From Endomychus coccineus (taxonomy: Eukaryota > Arthropoda > Insecta > Coleoptera > Endomychidae), in the NCBI GenBank assembly GCA_958510875.1, contig OY294070.1, forward strand, positions 21,939,631 through 22,003,630: a stretch of DNA of 64,000 nt, written 5' to 3'. The position numbers were made by a program, and so were the translations under genes. The notes under the pieces were generated by a model. That model was not told the origin of the DNA, did no database searches, and was given only the letters and a program-made list of their open reading frames with translations. Shown piece by piece: positions 1 through 11,224 of this stretch. Numbering within the stretch: the stretch's first letter is position 1; the number at the start of each line of letters is the position of its first letter.

Positions 1-183
1 CATAACACATATATGGCAGAAATCTATTGAAAAACATGAGGAATCTCTAGCTGTAGCATTGGATATCTCCAGAGCATTCGACCGAGTCTGTCACCAAAGC
101 CTTCTTGTGAAACTCCCGTCATATGGTTTCCCAATCGGTAAAATTGCACCAACCATCTTTTCTACGATTATCATGAAAGTTAT
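1..183 (+). pseudogene. Jockey-like LINE reverse transcriptase fragment
   Basis: The plus-strand frame reads through an RT core block containing ALDISRAFDRV followed by HQSLLVKLPSYGFP. This is the conserved palm motif carrying the first catalytic aspartate in Jockey-type LINEs. The same block recurs near 48.75 kb (minus) as ALDISKAYNRVWHQSLL and in degenerate form near 20.0 kb, so it belongs to a local family. The fragment enters from outside the window and ends where a TA-flanked MITE begins at 185. There is one likely substitution (W to C before HQSL). It is a dead fragment. Confidence 0.8.
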
Positions 184-1028
184 ACCGGGATATCAAAAAT
201 TATCTTGGTCAAGGGTGGTTGTGGAACCTAGAGCGTGTGTCTCACTTTACGTTTGGAATAATTATGTCACTGTCACACTGTCATCATCAATAACCTACAA
301 ATTTCATACCTACTTATTTCAGTTGTAAAACAATAATGAACTACAAATTATGAAATAATTATGTGAACTTTGAACCTTTTCAGAGGTCGTGATAGCCACA
401 ATCCGGGTCAAAAACAGTTTTGAAATAGTTAATTTTCCGTAAATCGACGTTCACGTGAGAAGCCCGTAGCACGCGACTTAGAAAAGTGCAAACTGGTTGT
501 ACCTAATACGGCTTTACGACGACTTTTCGCGTGCCGTTTTCGCTCCATGTAGTTAGATTTAGTATCGGACCGTGCCCGACGGCCCTTCTTTTTTCGATAA
601 ATGTCCATTAAATAGGAAAATTTAATTAAAACAGTTTGAGCTATTCTCAGATCTCAGTTACGCGCGTCTAACGTGCGACGTACCAAAGGGAATTTTCTCA
701 CGACTAAAATATACACGAAGCGGGTAAAAGCTAGCGGCCCATAGCCAAAAACACTTTCGTTCGTAGCTAATTACATAGGACGTCTGGCGTTCATGCAACT
801 ATGTTTTTAGATAACTCGAACTTTATAATTTCGATAGGCCACGTGAAAATTCCGGATTCCAAAGCGCTAAAGACTTCTGAGTGTTACAATATTCGTATAA
901 AATTGCGAAATTTCGAACTTTTAGAAACTTCAAATTAATTATGACATAATTATTTCAAACGTAAAGTAAAAAACACGTTTTATATTCCACAACCACCCTT
1001 GACCAAGATAATTTTTGATATCCCGGTA
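183..1028. mobile_element. TA-flanked MITE, copy A (842 bp)
   Basis: The element runs from 185 to 1026 and is flanked by TA on both sides. Its terminal inverted repeats begin CCGGGATATCAAAAATTATC and match for about 85 bp. The interior has no coding capacity but is shared with copies C (30.3 kb) and D (41.6 kb, inverted). The same termini bound the transposase-bearing element at 8354-9937, so this is very probably a non-autonomous derivative mobilised by that Tc1/mariner-like enzyme. It lies beside Jockey RT sequence. Confidence 0.9.
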
Positions 1029-2395
1029 TATTAGGTTACCTCTCTTGTATTAAGTTAGTACTTTCTAATATTCGTTCGAAGAAGCTACGATGTTAGCGAA
1101 GCTATAGCTACATTTATTTATTAAATCAGTAAAAATCAAACTTTCAATAGTTATGTTATTTAGGCTAAGAATTTATATTTCAGATTTGAGGTTTGACTTA
1201 TTTGAAATTCATAGCGAAACCATGGTGCAATAACTTATATCTACCACTTTGCTAGTACTTATCAAATAAAAATTATTTATAGTTACTATTCGTAGTAGTA
1301 GTAATTTAAATAACTCATCTTACCGCTTTTGGTGTACCAATTTTCAGGGTCGCATCGTGTATACGTAGTATACCGTAATAGGAACCAGGAAATTCCCTCC
1401 AAAGGTCATATTTAGCGAAAGTTAATCAGCGTATGCAGCTGACATAACATATAAATAATTGTTAAATAGATCGTAATGTATGATTTATCGTTATTATAGC
1501 TTCGGCATACATAAATGTACTATTTAATTGGCTAAGTATGGATTATGAAGAATGTTTCGTGCAAAACTTTGCAATGTGCATAATGGAATGCAAGAAAAAC
1601 TCAATAGTCTTTGGAGGAGATAGTGGTGAAATGTATAATTCAAATTGCATAGCAAAATGTGAAAAAGACACATAACTACACAAAACTGCATACAATTAGG
1701 AAATAATTCTTAAAAATACTATGCATGCACACTAGAAATCACAGGAAGGAAACATTGAAACGTGACGTCACCGAGTTAGGTCGGCACGTGTGCCAGTGCT
1801 ACACTGAATACTACGAGAATTGCGCTAATTCCTCGGACTATTACTCGCATTTTGCCAATTATTACCACAGGATTTTCTTGTGAACTCCAAGAGCCCTCGA
1901 TGATAGATATTCATCTTAATAATAGAATATTTTTTAAACATAATTCAGAACTCACCGCTTTGAGGTAGCTACAAATTGAGTTCACTCGAGGGGCGAACAA
2001 CTCTGGAAGTTTGGTGGACATTGCGATGAAAGTTTTTTTTTGAGAAATTAAATCAATTTCATATTAACTTGAATTAGTTCTAAATAGAGGATTTGTCTGT
2101 TATTTGTGAATAACTATAATAACTATAATCACAGGTCAGGGTGGTTCACATGAACATATTCTTTTAGAAATCAAATCATTTTTATATAACTTAGATTAGT
2201 TCTAAATAGAAGATTTGTCAGTTATCTTTGAATATATGTAACCTGAATCACAGTCAGGGTTTCCCAGTCTATAGGCTTTTGCAGTCAAAAGCGGGATTTC
2301 AGGTATATCAAGCAAATACTAAACAGTAAGAATAATCAACTAGCAGAGTCTTCTCTGTCTCTAATACTGGTTTTGGGAGCTCTAAAAGTAGTCAT
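1029..2395. other. No gene recognised
   Basis: AT-rich sequence with no open frame of note. Around 2090-2240 two short blocks (ending in tagttctaaatag plus a run) are repeated about 120 bp apart. I see no element ends or motifs that I can name. Confidence 0.4.
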
Positions 2396-3665
2396 GTCTG
2401 AACTCTATCACTAATCACTATATCAATAACCATTTTGGAACTCTATCAGTAAACCACTCTATCAATAATCATTTTAGAACTCGTACAGTAAGAATTCTAT
2501 CATTGATCATTTTGGAACGTCACTCTTAAATAATCCTTCCATCAGTGATCATTTTTAATCACTTACGATAATCATGTTGGAACATTATAGGTAATCACTT
2601 TATCAGTAAACATTTTGGAACTCTATCAGTAATCGCTCTATCAGTGATCATTTTGGAACTATATCAGTAATCATTATATCATTAAACATTTTGGAATTCT
2701 ATCAGTAATCAGTATCAGTAATCATTCCATCATTATTCTTTGCGGAGATCTTTCAGTAATCACTTAATCAAAAATCATTTTGGGACTCAATCGGTAATAA
2801 CTATATCAGTAATAATTTTGGATTTATATCAGTAATCATCAATCATTTTGGAATTCAATCAGTAGTGATTATCGGTTATCATTTTGGAACTCTATCAGTA
2901 ATCATTTTTGAACCCGTAGTAATCATCTTTGAACATTATTGGTAATCACTCTATCGGCAATCATTTTGGAACTCTATCAGTAATCATTATATCCTCAATC
3001 ATTTTGGAACATGCCTCGTATTAGTAATCATTCCATCAGTGATCTTTTTTAAACTCTATCAGTAATTAATCATTAAACATTTTGGAATTCTATCAGTAAT
3101 CACTTTATCAGTGATCATTCGGAACTCTTTCAGTAATCACTTAATCAATCATTTTGGAACTCAATCGGTATTCACTATATCAGTAATCATCAATCATTTT
3201 GTAATTCAATCAGTAATGGCTCTACCAGTTATCATTTTGGAACTCTATCAGTAATCATGTTTGAACCCGTATCAGTAATCATTTTTGAACATTATCGGTA
3301 GTAACCACTCTATCAGCAATCATTTTGGAACTCATCATTTTATCATTAATTAATTTGGAACTCTTAAGTAATCACTCTATCAGTAATCAATAATCAATAA
3401 TCATTTTGGAACTCAATCGGTAATCACTTAATCTAATCATTTTCGATTTCTTTCAGTAATCATTAATCATCTCGGAATTCAATCAGTAATGGTATCAATT
3501 ATGATTTTGGAACTCTATCAGTAATCATTTTTGAACTCTCAGTAATCATTTTATTATTAATCATTTTAGAACACTATCAGTAATCACTCCATCGATAATA
3601 ATTTTGGAACTATATCATTCATCACTGGTATCAGTAATTATTGGGGTACTTCATCTGTAATAATT
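2396..3665. repeat. Degenerate minisatellite, ~38-bp unit
   Basis: Roughly thirty diverged tandem copies of a unit of about 38 bp. The unit is built from two half-units resembling TATCAGTAATCA, followed by TTTTGGAACTC. Copies differ by substitutions and by loss or gain of half-units, which suggests an old array. It has no reading frame. It ends near 3665 at unique sequence. Confidence 0.9.
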
Positions 3666-4849
3666 TACCTCATCCTCCAGACAATCTCAAGGAGGCTATT
3701 GCTTGGAATGATGAGTGAGTGTCCCACACCAAGTAAATGAGTGCATAGTCAATCACGGTCGTACAACTCATTAACTGAATATTTATTGAAAACTTTATAA
3801 TTGCTTTGTCATATTGAAGTACATCTCATGTGGAAAATTTCGAATAAATTGCTCAACTAATACTGGTTGTTGCGATTTTTATTCAAATCTTTATATTATC
3901 GAACGCCTGAACCTTGAAAGTGAATATAACCGTGAAAAAAATAACTACATTCATCATATTTATAAATTATGTAGCCAGACTTAATCCTGTCTAAACAGTG
4001 TACAAATATAATTCATTCACGCACTTTACAGGTGCAACTTCGCTGTGGTTTATATCTCTTTCGATAACAAATCAAATCGCCATGAGAAAGAACACGCGAA
4101 TATTAAAATATATCAAATGCCAATGTTTTATGGTACGCCCAACTTTCTGAATCTTAATATATGTTTGATGTGTTTAATTATAACTTACATCTGAAATTAT
4201 TTACCTACAATTTTAATATGCTTAACAAGCAGGTGTCTTTGGCATATAGACCCGTAACTGTAGATTTTAAATCGCATTCATACAGGATGAATCAGTTTTA
4301 AGTAGCAGGAGTTTGATAGTCTATAGAATACCTTATTTTGTGAAAAAATTTCACTATGAAAATGCGTCGAAAATTGCTCCCTTTGGGAGCTACTGTCCTC
4401 TAAAGGGTGAACCCTGAAGATCGATTTTTTTAAATATCTTCGGAACAGTATAAGATAAAATTATGGAATTTGAAATGGTTGTACGATTCCTTAACTGTGC
4501 ATGCTAACTCGTTCTCAGTTAGTTGATTATCTTTCTTTTCGAGAACGTGGTCCTCATCGAATAAATTAAAGTCTTCTTAGTTTTTGATGAAAAAAGGATT
4601 AGGTCGAGCAAGATTTCGATTGCTCAACCATTGCAGGTTGCACCTCCAGTGCAGACTAAAATTATTAAGTACTGATGATTGCTTGTTCTAACTAGATAAT
4701 TTTGCGAACCATGGTTTATTTATTTCACTTCTAAAACTTGACATGGTGTGATCAGGAACGGAAGGGAATTTTAGAGAAGAAATTATGTTATTCGGATTTC
4801 TAATGCTTCACCTAATTTTGGTTGATATAAATTGAGGGTACGAGATGGG
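3666..4849. other. No gene recognised; possible old TE remnant at 4280-4470
   Basis: Mostly unassigned AT-rich DNA. The block around 4280-4470 (tacagg-like start, then a low-complexity stretch with ttcggaacagtataag) has the look of a non-autonomous DNA transposon interior, but I found no matching inverted end. Confidence 0.25.
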
Positions 4850-5045
4850 ACAGTGTATCTCTGCACCTAGAGGCACGACTTGAGAGCCCCCAGCACCAAC
4901 CGGCTGCCTGGGCGGATGTATATGCGCCTATTTCCAGGTTTTCCATGGCACAAGTCAATATTGCGTAGACCTCCTCCGGAAAAACCGTGCAGTAAGCGCC
5001 TAGGGTCACTTTGGCCTTTTTAGGTACACGCTGAGTGTCCACGAG
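4850..5045 (-). pseudogene. LINE RNase H fragment (R1/I-like)
   Basis: The minus frame contains LGAYCTVFPEEVYAILTCA, which matches the second block of LINE RNase H domains. Compare LGRHTSVFQAEVYAMLQC in the LINE at 21.5 kb and LGKHATILQAEIHTI at 60.1 kb. The acidic residue in (Q/E)EVYAI is the catalytic glutamate position. Sequence after ENLEIG no longer resembles RNase H, so only about 35 codons are assignable. Confidence 0.6.
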
Positions 5046-5295
5046 AGTAGTGCATTTTGGTACAGTGACCTAGGCCCCTTAACCTATACGCCGTTCTCAT
5101 GGCCTCAGCTATAATATATAAAGTGCAAAATAATCATATATTCTTTGGATTTTGGCTTTTTATCTGTATTAACATTTGGTTTTTTATTTATATTAATTAT
5201 TGTAACAAATATTAAAGCTTATAAATCATTGATTCAAACCCTGATTTGTGTATATCATGTGATGGTGAACCGCAGTCAATTTTAAGGGATTGACA

Positions 5296-5524
5296 TAAGA
5301 GGGCAAGGTAAAAAGTTCCTGAAAAATGAAACAATTTGGTCAAAACTTATTTTATTTCTCAACATAATCTCTTTGTAGTCCGATACACTTCGCCCAACGT
5401 TTTTCTAATTTTGAATGACATATCAGTCTGAAAATTTCAATGCCTTCTAGTCAAAGATGGTACATCACAAATGCCACATCGGATTTTCGATTGTGGCGCC
5501 ATCTGTTTTATGTTTCAGGGACTC
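5296..5524 (-). mobile_element. Mariner deletion derivative
   Basis: The left end after TA reads agagggcaaggtaaaaagtt, the terminal repeat of the mariner family also seen at 57.9 kb. Just inside, the minus strand encodes the transposase C-terminus (LEKRWAKCIGLQRDYVEK then stop). The element then jumps directly to the 5' untranslated part that precedes the start codon in the 57.9-kb copy. Nearly the whole transposase has been deleted. The right terminal repeat keeps only its inner part (tttcagggact) and its outer ~17 bp are lost. Confidence 0.8.
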
Positions 5525-5786
5525 GTTAAGTCAAGGAAGAGGACTTAAAACAATGCGTCAAATTAGTCGATATGAAAGACATGACGACACATTTCGACTA
5601 CTTCGTGGAAATTGTAAATAAAAAGAGTTTCATTTACAATATTATAAAAACTACATTTCTCGTAAAAAAAAAATGCTGTAGTGACAGTTTTGAATGAAGC
5701 AAGGAACCATCAAATTTATTCATCACGAATAAGAACGCGCTCATCTACGTTCACTCATATTTTCAGTCAGTATTCAGTCAATAGAA

Positions 5787-5874
5787 ATGATAAAAAGAAA
5801 TTGTTGCAAGGATAAAGTGGATAATTTCGAACAGGGTATAATGAGTGAGATATTAAAGATAGAGCAATCTGATG
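5787..5874 (+). other. Candidate initial coding exon (unrecognised)
   Basis: An ATG opens 29 codons (beginning MIKRNCCKDKVDNF, ending IEQSD) that run without a stop into a textbook splice donor, G|GTGAGT, at 5875. The composition (Lys/Glu/Asp-rich with adjacent Cys) looks protein-like, but I do not recognise it. It could be the first exon of a host gene or of a TE gene. No downstream partner exon was identified. Confidence 0.25.
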
Positions 5875-6073
5875 GTGAGTGGCTCATTTTCATTTTGTTG
5901 TAGGATCTTCACTATTTATTTACAATTATGTTGATTTTTGTAAACATGGAAAAATTTGGCATGTTTGAATAGATAATTTAAATACATCTTTTTACGTAAA
6001 AAGTATTATTTTACTTCCACCAATAGCGTGTCTACAGACACATCTTTGGCTATTTTTCATGAAAAATATGGTA

Positions 6074-7373
6074 CGCCACTGACTTTTTTGGAAGCAAAAA
6101 TTATTTTTAGAATCCTTGTTCAATTTACAACACAGAAAGGCTCCTCACTGTTTTTCGTTTGACACATCGTTTGCCAGTGAAAAATTAAAATACCTGATTT
6201 CTGAAAAACGATTAAACAAAAACGAAAATAAGAAATTTAATTGATGGCAACAACAACAAATAAATAAATGAAAGAAAATTAAAGGTAAAATCACAAAAAT
6301 TGCTCGAAAAGTAGTCCACCCACCTCAATACATTTTCGACATCTACTCAATAACGCATTTACTGCAGCAGATACTTCATGCGGATTGTGCCGCATATCAT
6401 TGCAGACTTGCTGAATTCTTAAAACTAAATCTTCCCTTGTTAATAAAAAGTTGCGAGTTCAACCTTGGGGTGGGAAATGTGGACCACAAACATTAACATG
6501 AATAACGCCCAACGAAACATTCACGGAAAATTCATTTTGAAACGATCTTGGCCGAATTCCCCGAGGTTTCTGATATGCCCAAATATGAGTATTATGGTAA
6601 TTTGTTACCCCACGTCTGGTAAAAGAGGATTCATCCGTCCAAAGAATCTTATGGAAAAAGTCAGGATTTTCTTCCATTGAGTTTAAAAGCCACTGGCAAA
6701 ATCTTATTCTCTTTTCAGCATCACCAGGATGCAAATCCTGAACAGGCTGTAGATGATATGCATGTCTGTGGCCATCGTGTAGTGTTCGTAATATTGTAGA
6801 CTTCGGTATGTGAAGGTTCTGAGCTGCCTCCCGAGAGCTCAGCCTCGAATTGTTATCAAAAGTACGAAGTATACGATTATTCTGAATATTATATCGACGG
6901 CTTCTGTTCCGTTGTTTATTAACACGCAGGCCAAAGTTACGAAAATTCTGATGAAAACGCGAGCATCTGGAACTCTTCTATTTGGATAGTGTCTACGATA
7001 TTCACGAACTGCCGCTTCTGAATTTCCATCTCAAAATCCGTAGCAAGAATGTATTCGTTGTTAGAAAAAAGCATGATTCAGATTAATACTTACGCAACAC
7101 TAATAACAATGTTAACAATAACTCGAAATTAAATTACCTGTCATAATTCAATCAACTGTCATAATAAAATGAAAGAACTCTTACAGTAGTAGTTGTTTTT
7201 TTAATGGCCTACTACGACAGATTGAAATTTGTCTGAATTCCAGTTGCTTAAAGAATTTTAATTTTTTACTGGCAAACGATGTGTCAAACAGAAAAAAGTA
7301 ATGAGACTTATTTTGTTGTAAATTAAACATGGATTCTAGAAATAATTTTGGCTTCTAAAAAAATCAGTGAAGT
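6074..7373 (-). mobile_element. Tc1/mariner-superfamily element with ~125-bp inverted repeats
   Basis: Left (about 6074-6192) and right (about 7255-7373) sequences are inverted repeats of each other over about 120 bp. Both carry gtttgacacatcgtttgcca-type sequence. They enclose a minus-strand transposase remnant (6300-6900). The outermost ends, and hence any TA duplication, could not be fixed with confidence. Confidence 0.75.
6300..6900 (-). pseudogene. Tc1-like transposase, internally deleted
   Basis: Reading the minus strand, a helix-turn-helix region (NNSRLSSREAAQNLHIPKST) leads in frame into HPGDAEKRIRFCQWLLNSME. The first DDE block follows as ILWTDESSFTRRG, then YHNTHIWAYQKP and FSVNVSLGVI. 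After CGPHFPPQG a stop occurs and the frame resumes in the C-terminal tail (EDLVLRIQQVCNDM to CIEVGGLLFEQFL). The part carrying the second and third catalytic aspartates is missing, so the enzyme is dead. Upstream of about 6900 the frame is broken by stops. Confidence 0.8.
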
Positions 7374-8353
7374 AGTTTTAAAAATATTATTAAATCTGTT
7401 TTTTTTATAAAAATTTTGACACTCTGTATCTTTGTAACGAAGCATTTTTCGAATATGTTTATAGTACAAACTGATATTATTTTGTAGTTATCTGTCTGCC
7501 TGTAAAGCTTCCGCTTTCGAAACTGGACCATTCTGTATATCATACCATTTTACGATTTATTGTATAAATGCCCAAAACTGGAAAAATTGTAGTTAGCCAC
7601 TCCTGGAATCAATCCATCGATAAGATGAAGTTACTAATAAAGGTATACATAGAGATGGGAGTCTGATAGAATTGTAGTCCAATTAGCATATAAGTGAGTG
7701 ACAAGGAAGTTATCCTTTTGATCAAAGTACCAAGGAATGTTGTTTGTTGATAATGTTAATGCAAAAATCAAAACAAGCATACCTGTAATTAAGCGCAGAT
7801 ATTTGAATTAATCAAATCGTAATATTCAAACGGAACGATCAATTATAGCTCATTAATTAAGCTGGAGGGAGTGTTTAGGAAATTAATCATAATTGACAGG
7901 CCTCGCGATAGTAACGTCTCGTACAAACAAAATGATTAACGCGAATTGAACGACTGTTTTTGCAGTCAAAATAGACATTCAAGTGAGCAACAATTAACGT
8001 GAAGACATTGCGATACAGATGTTGGAATGGAATGAATGATCTGCAAATGTAAGACGTCTAGCCGACAGTTTAAGCAGTTCAAGCAACTACCCTTTTCATC
8101 CGTCGGTGTCAATCAAAACTTATTTAATGATAACTAGAGCTCAGGAAATATGCACTTAAAAAACCTTAAAATATGCACAAAAACAAGTTGAACTAAAATA
8201 TGTTTTCATGCATTTAAATATGAATTTATAAAATTATTGTATTGAAGGTATTTTATTTATCATATGCTAAAGTCACAAAAAATGTTTATTAAAACTACTA
8301 TTAAGCACCTATGGGTACTTACTTATTACTTGTTATTGCTTATTTTCTATTAC
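7374..8353. other. No gene recognised
   Basis: 7400-7560 resembles the tail of an unidentified DNA element (gtatctttgtaacgaagc motif). 7850-8010 is higher-complexity sequence with TAAT-core motifs. No coding region was recognised. Confidence 0.35.
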
Positions 8354-8555
8354 TACCGGGATATCAAAAATTATCTTGGTCAAGGGTGGTCGTGGAATCT
8401 AAAACGTGTGTCTCACTTTACGTTTGGAATAATTATGTCACTGTCACACTGACATCATCAATAACCTACAAATTTCATACCTATTTATTTCAGTTGTAAA
8501 ACAATAATGAACTACAAAATATGAAATAACGGTTTTAGTAACAAGAAAAACTAAA

Positions 8556-9639
8556 TTACAGTAATTGTTGGAAATGTCCCCCGTTTTGTTCGATGCACAG
8601 GTTGACGCGCATCCTCATGCTGTGAAAACCGTTTTGCAGCATTTCTGGCGTTATGGTTGCATATTGCTGAACTATTCTTTGTTGAAGTTCTTGCAAATTA
8701 TTTATCGGAGTTGCAAAAATCTTGTTTTTTAAGTAAGGAAATATAAAATAGTCCATAATTGTCAAACAAGGTGATCTCGGAGGGAACTCAACTTCTGTAT
8801 CAAACTTATCAGCCGGTCATCAAAAAACTCGCGGAGAAAAGCAATATTTTCTCGTGTAGTATGTGATGTAGCACACCGTCATGCTGGAAATAAACGTACC
8901 GAAGTTCATCATCATTTAACTGTTGCACAAATTCAGCCAAAGAGTTGTGTCTGTACCTTTCTGCGTTGACGGTGAAATCGAAAAAAATTGGCCCAATTAT
9001 TCTTCTGCGAGAAACTGCCATCCAAACACCGATTTTTTGAGCATGTAGTGGCGATTCAGTAAATACATGAGGGTTACCGTTGCTCCACATTCGCATATTT
9101 TGAGAATTGATGTATCCCGAAAGGTGGAACCACGCTTCGTCAGAAAAAAAAGTTAAGTCCAGAAGATCGTCGTTCATTAAATTATTGCCAAACCAATGGC
9201 AGTAAGCAAGGCGTCTGGGGTGGTCTGCAGGCAGAATAGCTTGATGTGCTTGCATCTTATATGGATGCATGTTCAAGTCTTTCTTTAAAATCTTCTGACA
9301 TGTTCCATAAGAAAGTCCAATTTCCTGAGAAAGACGTTTCAAAGGTTTTGCAGGCTCTTCTTCCATACGTTGACGAACGTCATTGACAATTTCTTCTGTA
9401 CGAACTCTTGGTCTACCAGCACCTTTTTTATGAGTCACACAACCAGTTTCGCGAAACACTTCAGCACAATTTGTAAGGCACGCATAAAAATTGTCCGGTA
9501 ATATTGCCACGTTTGAGAAGTGCTCTCGAAAATTGTCCAAACACATACGTTGACTGTATTGCCAATTTCCATTAACTAGCGCACCCGTTCGAAAATAGGC
9601 TTCAATCATGAAAATTTTGTGCTGTGTGGTAAGAGGCAT
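8556..9639 (-). pseudogene. DDE transposase with N-terminal HTH (DUF4817-like)
   Basis: It starts MPLTTQHKIFMIEAYFRTGA, matching the DUF4817-type HTH found at the N-terminus of many insect Tc1/mariner-related transposases. A second HTH-like region follows (PLKRLSQEIGLSYGTCQKIL). The DDE domain shows FFSDEAWFHLSGYINSQN (first D), IGVWMAVSRRRIIGPIFF and YFQHDG (second D). At about 8816 a frameshift ends the long frame. The shifted frame continues PPRSPCLTIMDYF to the end at 8556 (VNLCIEQNGGHFQQLL). In the SPxLT motif the third catalytic D is replaced by C, so both the frameshift and the active site are broken. Total length (~360 aa) is close to normal for the family. Confidence 0.9.
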
Positions 9640-9689
9640 GATTCAAAAACTGGATTAGAAAATTTCAGCACAATGACTTAACAGATTCT

Positions 9690-9935
9690 GACTCAACAAA
9701 ACATATTCAAAAATTCAAAGTAAGACACACGTTTTACATTCCACAACCACCCTTGACCAAGATAATTTTTAATTTGTAGTTCATTATTGTTTTACAACTG
9801 AAATAGATAGGTATGAAACTTGTAGGTTATTGATGATGTCAGTGTGACAGTGACATAATTATTTCTAACGTAAAGTAAGACACACGTTTTAGATTCCACA
9901 ACCACCCTTGACCAAGATAATTTTTGATATCCCGG
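9690..9935. repeat. Outer and inner direct copies of the terminal motif (IR/DR-like end)
   Basis: The motif cacaaccacccttgaccaag occurs at the true end (about 9898-9917) and again about 165 bp further in (about 9740-9760), in the same orientation. Each is preceded by aagtaagacacacgtttta. MITE copy C carries a comparable inner copy near 30450-30490. In IR/DR transposons, two such sites per end bind transposase. The left end of this element lacks an obvious inner copy. Confidence 0.6.
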
Positions 9936-9937
9936 TA

Positions 9938-10180
9938 TTACTGGATCTCCAGAAAATGAAAGATCATTTTCACACGATGGAACAGAATATGAGTTCATTT
10001 CAAAATCTTCATGCCACAAAGGAGATTTTCTAATTCGGGATATGTGTTCTGATCATCCAAAATGATTGTCGTCTTCTTTAAAGTCCCTATCACCATGATT
10101 TTCATCGCTCTGAATGTCACACATAGTCATTTCTTCGGATTCAGTTTTGTCTTCATTTTCAACAACAACCATTGTAGATT
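9938..10180 (-). pseudogene. Copia-like integrase/RT hinge fragment, inverted
   Basis: The minus frame reads MVVVENEDKTESEEMTMCD, then after one stop SRIRKSPLWHEDFEMNSYSV. An acidic stretch followed by (R)xRxxPxxxxDFEM is typical of the linker between integrase and RT in Copia polyproteins. The RT itself lies next door on the opposite strand, so this part is inverted relative to it. The assignment rests on motif style only. Confidence 0.4.
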
Positions 10181-10194
10181 TTCACAATTAAGAA

Positions 10195-10932
10195 TATTGG
10201 TTCTGATAAAAACGAAACTAGTTATAAAGCAAGGTTAGTTGCAAAAGGTTATAGTCAGCAATATGGTTATGATATTGTGAGACCTATGCTCCTGTAGAAA
10301 ATATAATAACAATTAGAATCTTGTTGATTATGGCCGTTCAGAAGAATTTTTCTATCTTTCAAATGGATTTAAAAACTGCATTTCTTCATGGGAAATTAGA
10401 TGAAGATATCTAAATGAGTCAACCTCCTGCTTTCACAGATGATTCTGACACGGTATGTAAATTGAATAAATCTTTGTATGAATTAAAACAATCACCACGT
10501 TGTTGGTATAAACGTTTTGACTGTGTGATGATGAGAGAGAATTTTTGCAGGAGTGAATCAGATAATTGTAATTATATCAAGTTTTTTGGGAATATCATTT
10601 TATATCTTTTAGTATTTGTAGATGATATTCTTCTAGTGGGAAACTCTACTGAGGAAATGAAAAAAATAAAAAATATTCTCAACAACGAGTTCAAAATAAA
10701 GTGTTTGGAAAACATTGATATTTTTCCGGGAATTAAAATCATTTTAGATATAAATAATCAATTAATTAAATTGAATCAAAGTCATTACATTTCCAAACTT
10801 CTCCAAAAATTCTATATGATGAATTGTAATGCTGCAAAAACTCCAATAGAGGTCAATTTGAAATTTGGAAATGAAATAAGACCATTATCAAAATATCCTT
10901 GCAAAGAAGTTTTAGGATGTTTAATATCTTGA
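10195..10932 (+). pseudogene. Copia-like reverse transcriptase
   Basis: The plus strand reads SYKARLVAKGYSQQYGYDI, then after a one-base frameshift ETYAPVENIITIRI, QMDLKTAFLHGKLDEDI and, after a TAA in place of Tyr, MSQPPAFTDDSDTVCKLNKS. Next come LYELKQSPRCWYKRFD and the catalytic block LLVFVDDILLVGNS, which keeps the paired aspartates (positions about 10617-10628). NQSHYISKLLQKF and the TPIE region follow. This covers most of the Ty1/Copia RT. RNase H and the LTRs are absent. The frame ends with a stop at 10930. Confidence 0.9.
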
Positions 10933-10989
10933 ATAGTAGACTTATGCGGATAGCTAATCTTGGAGAATCTTGGCTTTCGGATTGATTCC

Positions 10990-11045
10990 GCGTCACAATA
11001 GCTCGACTTGTTGCCGACGTTTTGCCAACCATTACAGGTGGCATC
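10990..11045 (-). ncRNA. Hammerhead-like motif (core defective)
   Basis: On the minus strand CTGAAGA fits the hammerhead core CUGANGA. It is followed by a stem II hairpin (GCCACC paired with GGTTGGC with one bulge, loop TGTAAT) and then AAAACGTCGG. The second core box should be GAAA; here its G is A, which would abolish cleavage. The same kind of sequence (GCC...GGC then GAAACGTCGG) is known from hammerheads of Penelope-like elements. No Penelope coding sequence is adjacent. Confidence 0.5.
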
Positions 11046-11224
11046 TTCAGGGTAGGCTTGAGGCTTGAACTGAAAATCTACCCTGTGGACGACACAAGTG
11101 CATGTTTAAGTTGGGATTGGAAGCATTAGAACTATTTTATTGACTGGTACAGCATTAGGTGAAGAGAGGTTTGCTAAACTATCCTGTATAAATATACTTA
11201 TAGTTGAATTGTTTGTTTTTTTTA

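Larger units (their letters stand above)
8354..9937 (-). mobile_element. Tc1/mariner-like transposon, transposase-bearing partner of the MITEs
   Basis: The element spans 8356-9935 with TA at each side. Its terminal repeats begin CCGGGATATCAAAAATTATC, identical to MITE copies A, C and D. It encodes a minus-strand transposase (8556-9639). The right end carries a second, inner copy of the terminal motif in direct orientation (about 9717-9770), recalling the IR/DR ends of Tc3 or Sleeping Beauty. It sits against Copia-derived sequence starting at 9938. The gene is frameshifted, so the copy is probably no longer autonomous. Confidence 0.88.

Noticed and set aside
2396..3665. CRISPR-like repeat array
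   Set aside because: Repeats are adjacent and highly variable, without constant repeats or unique spacers, and the genome is eukaryotic.
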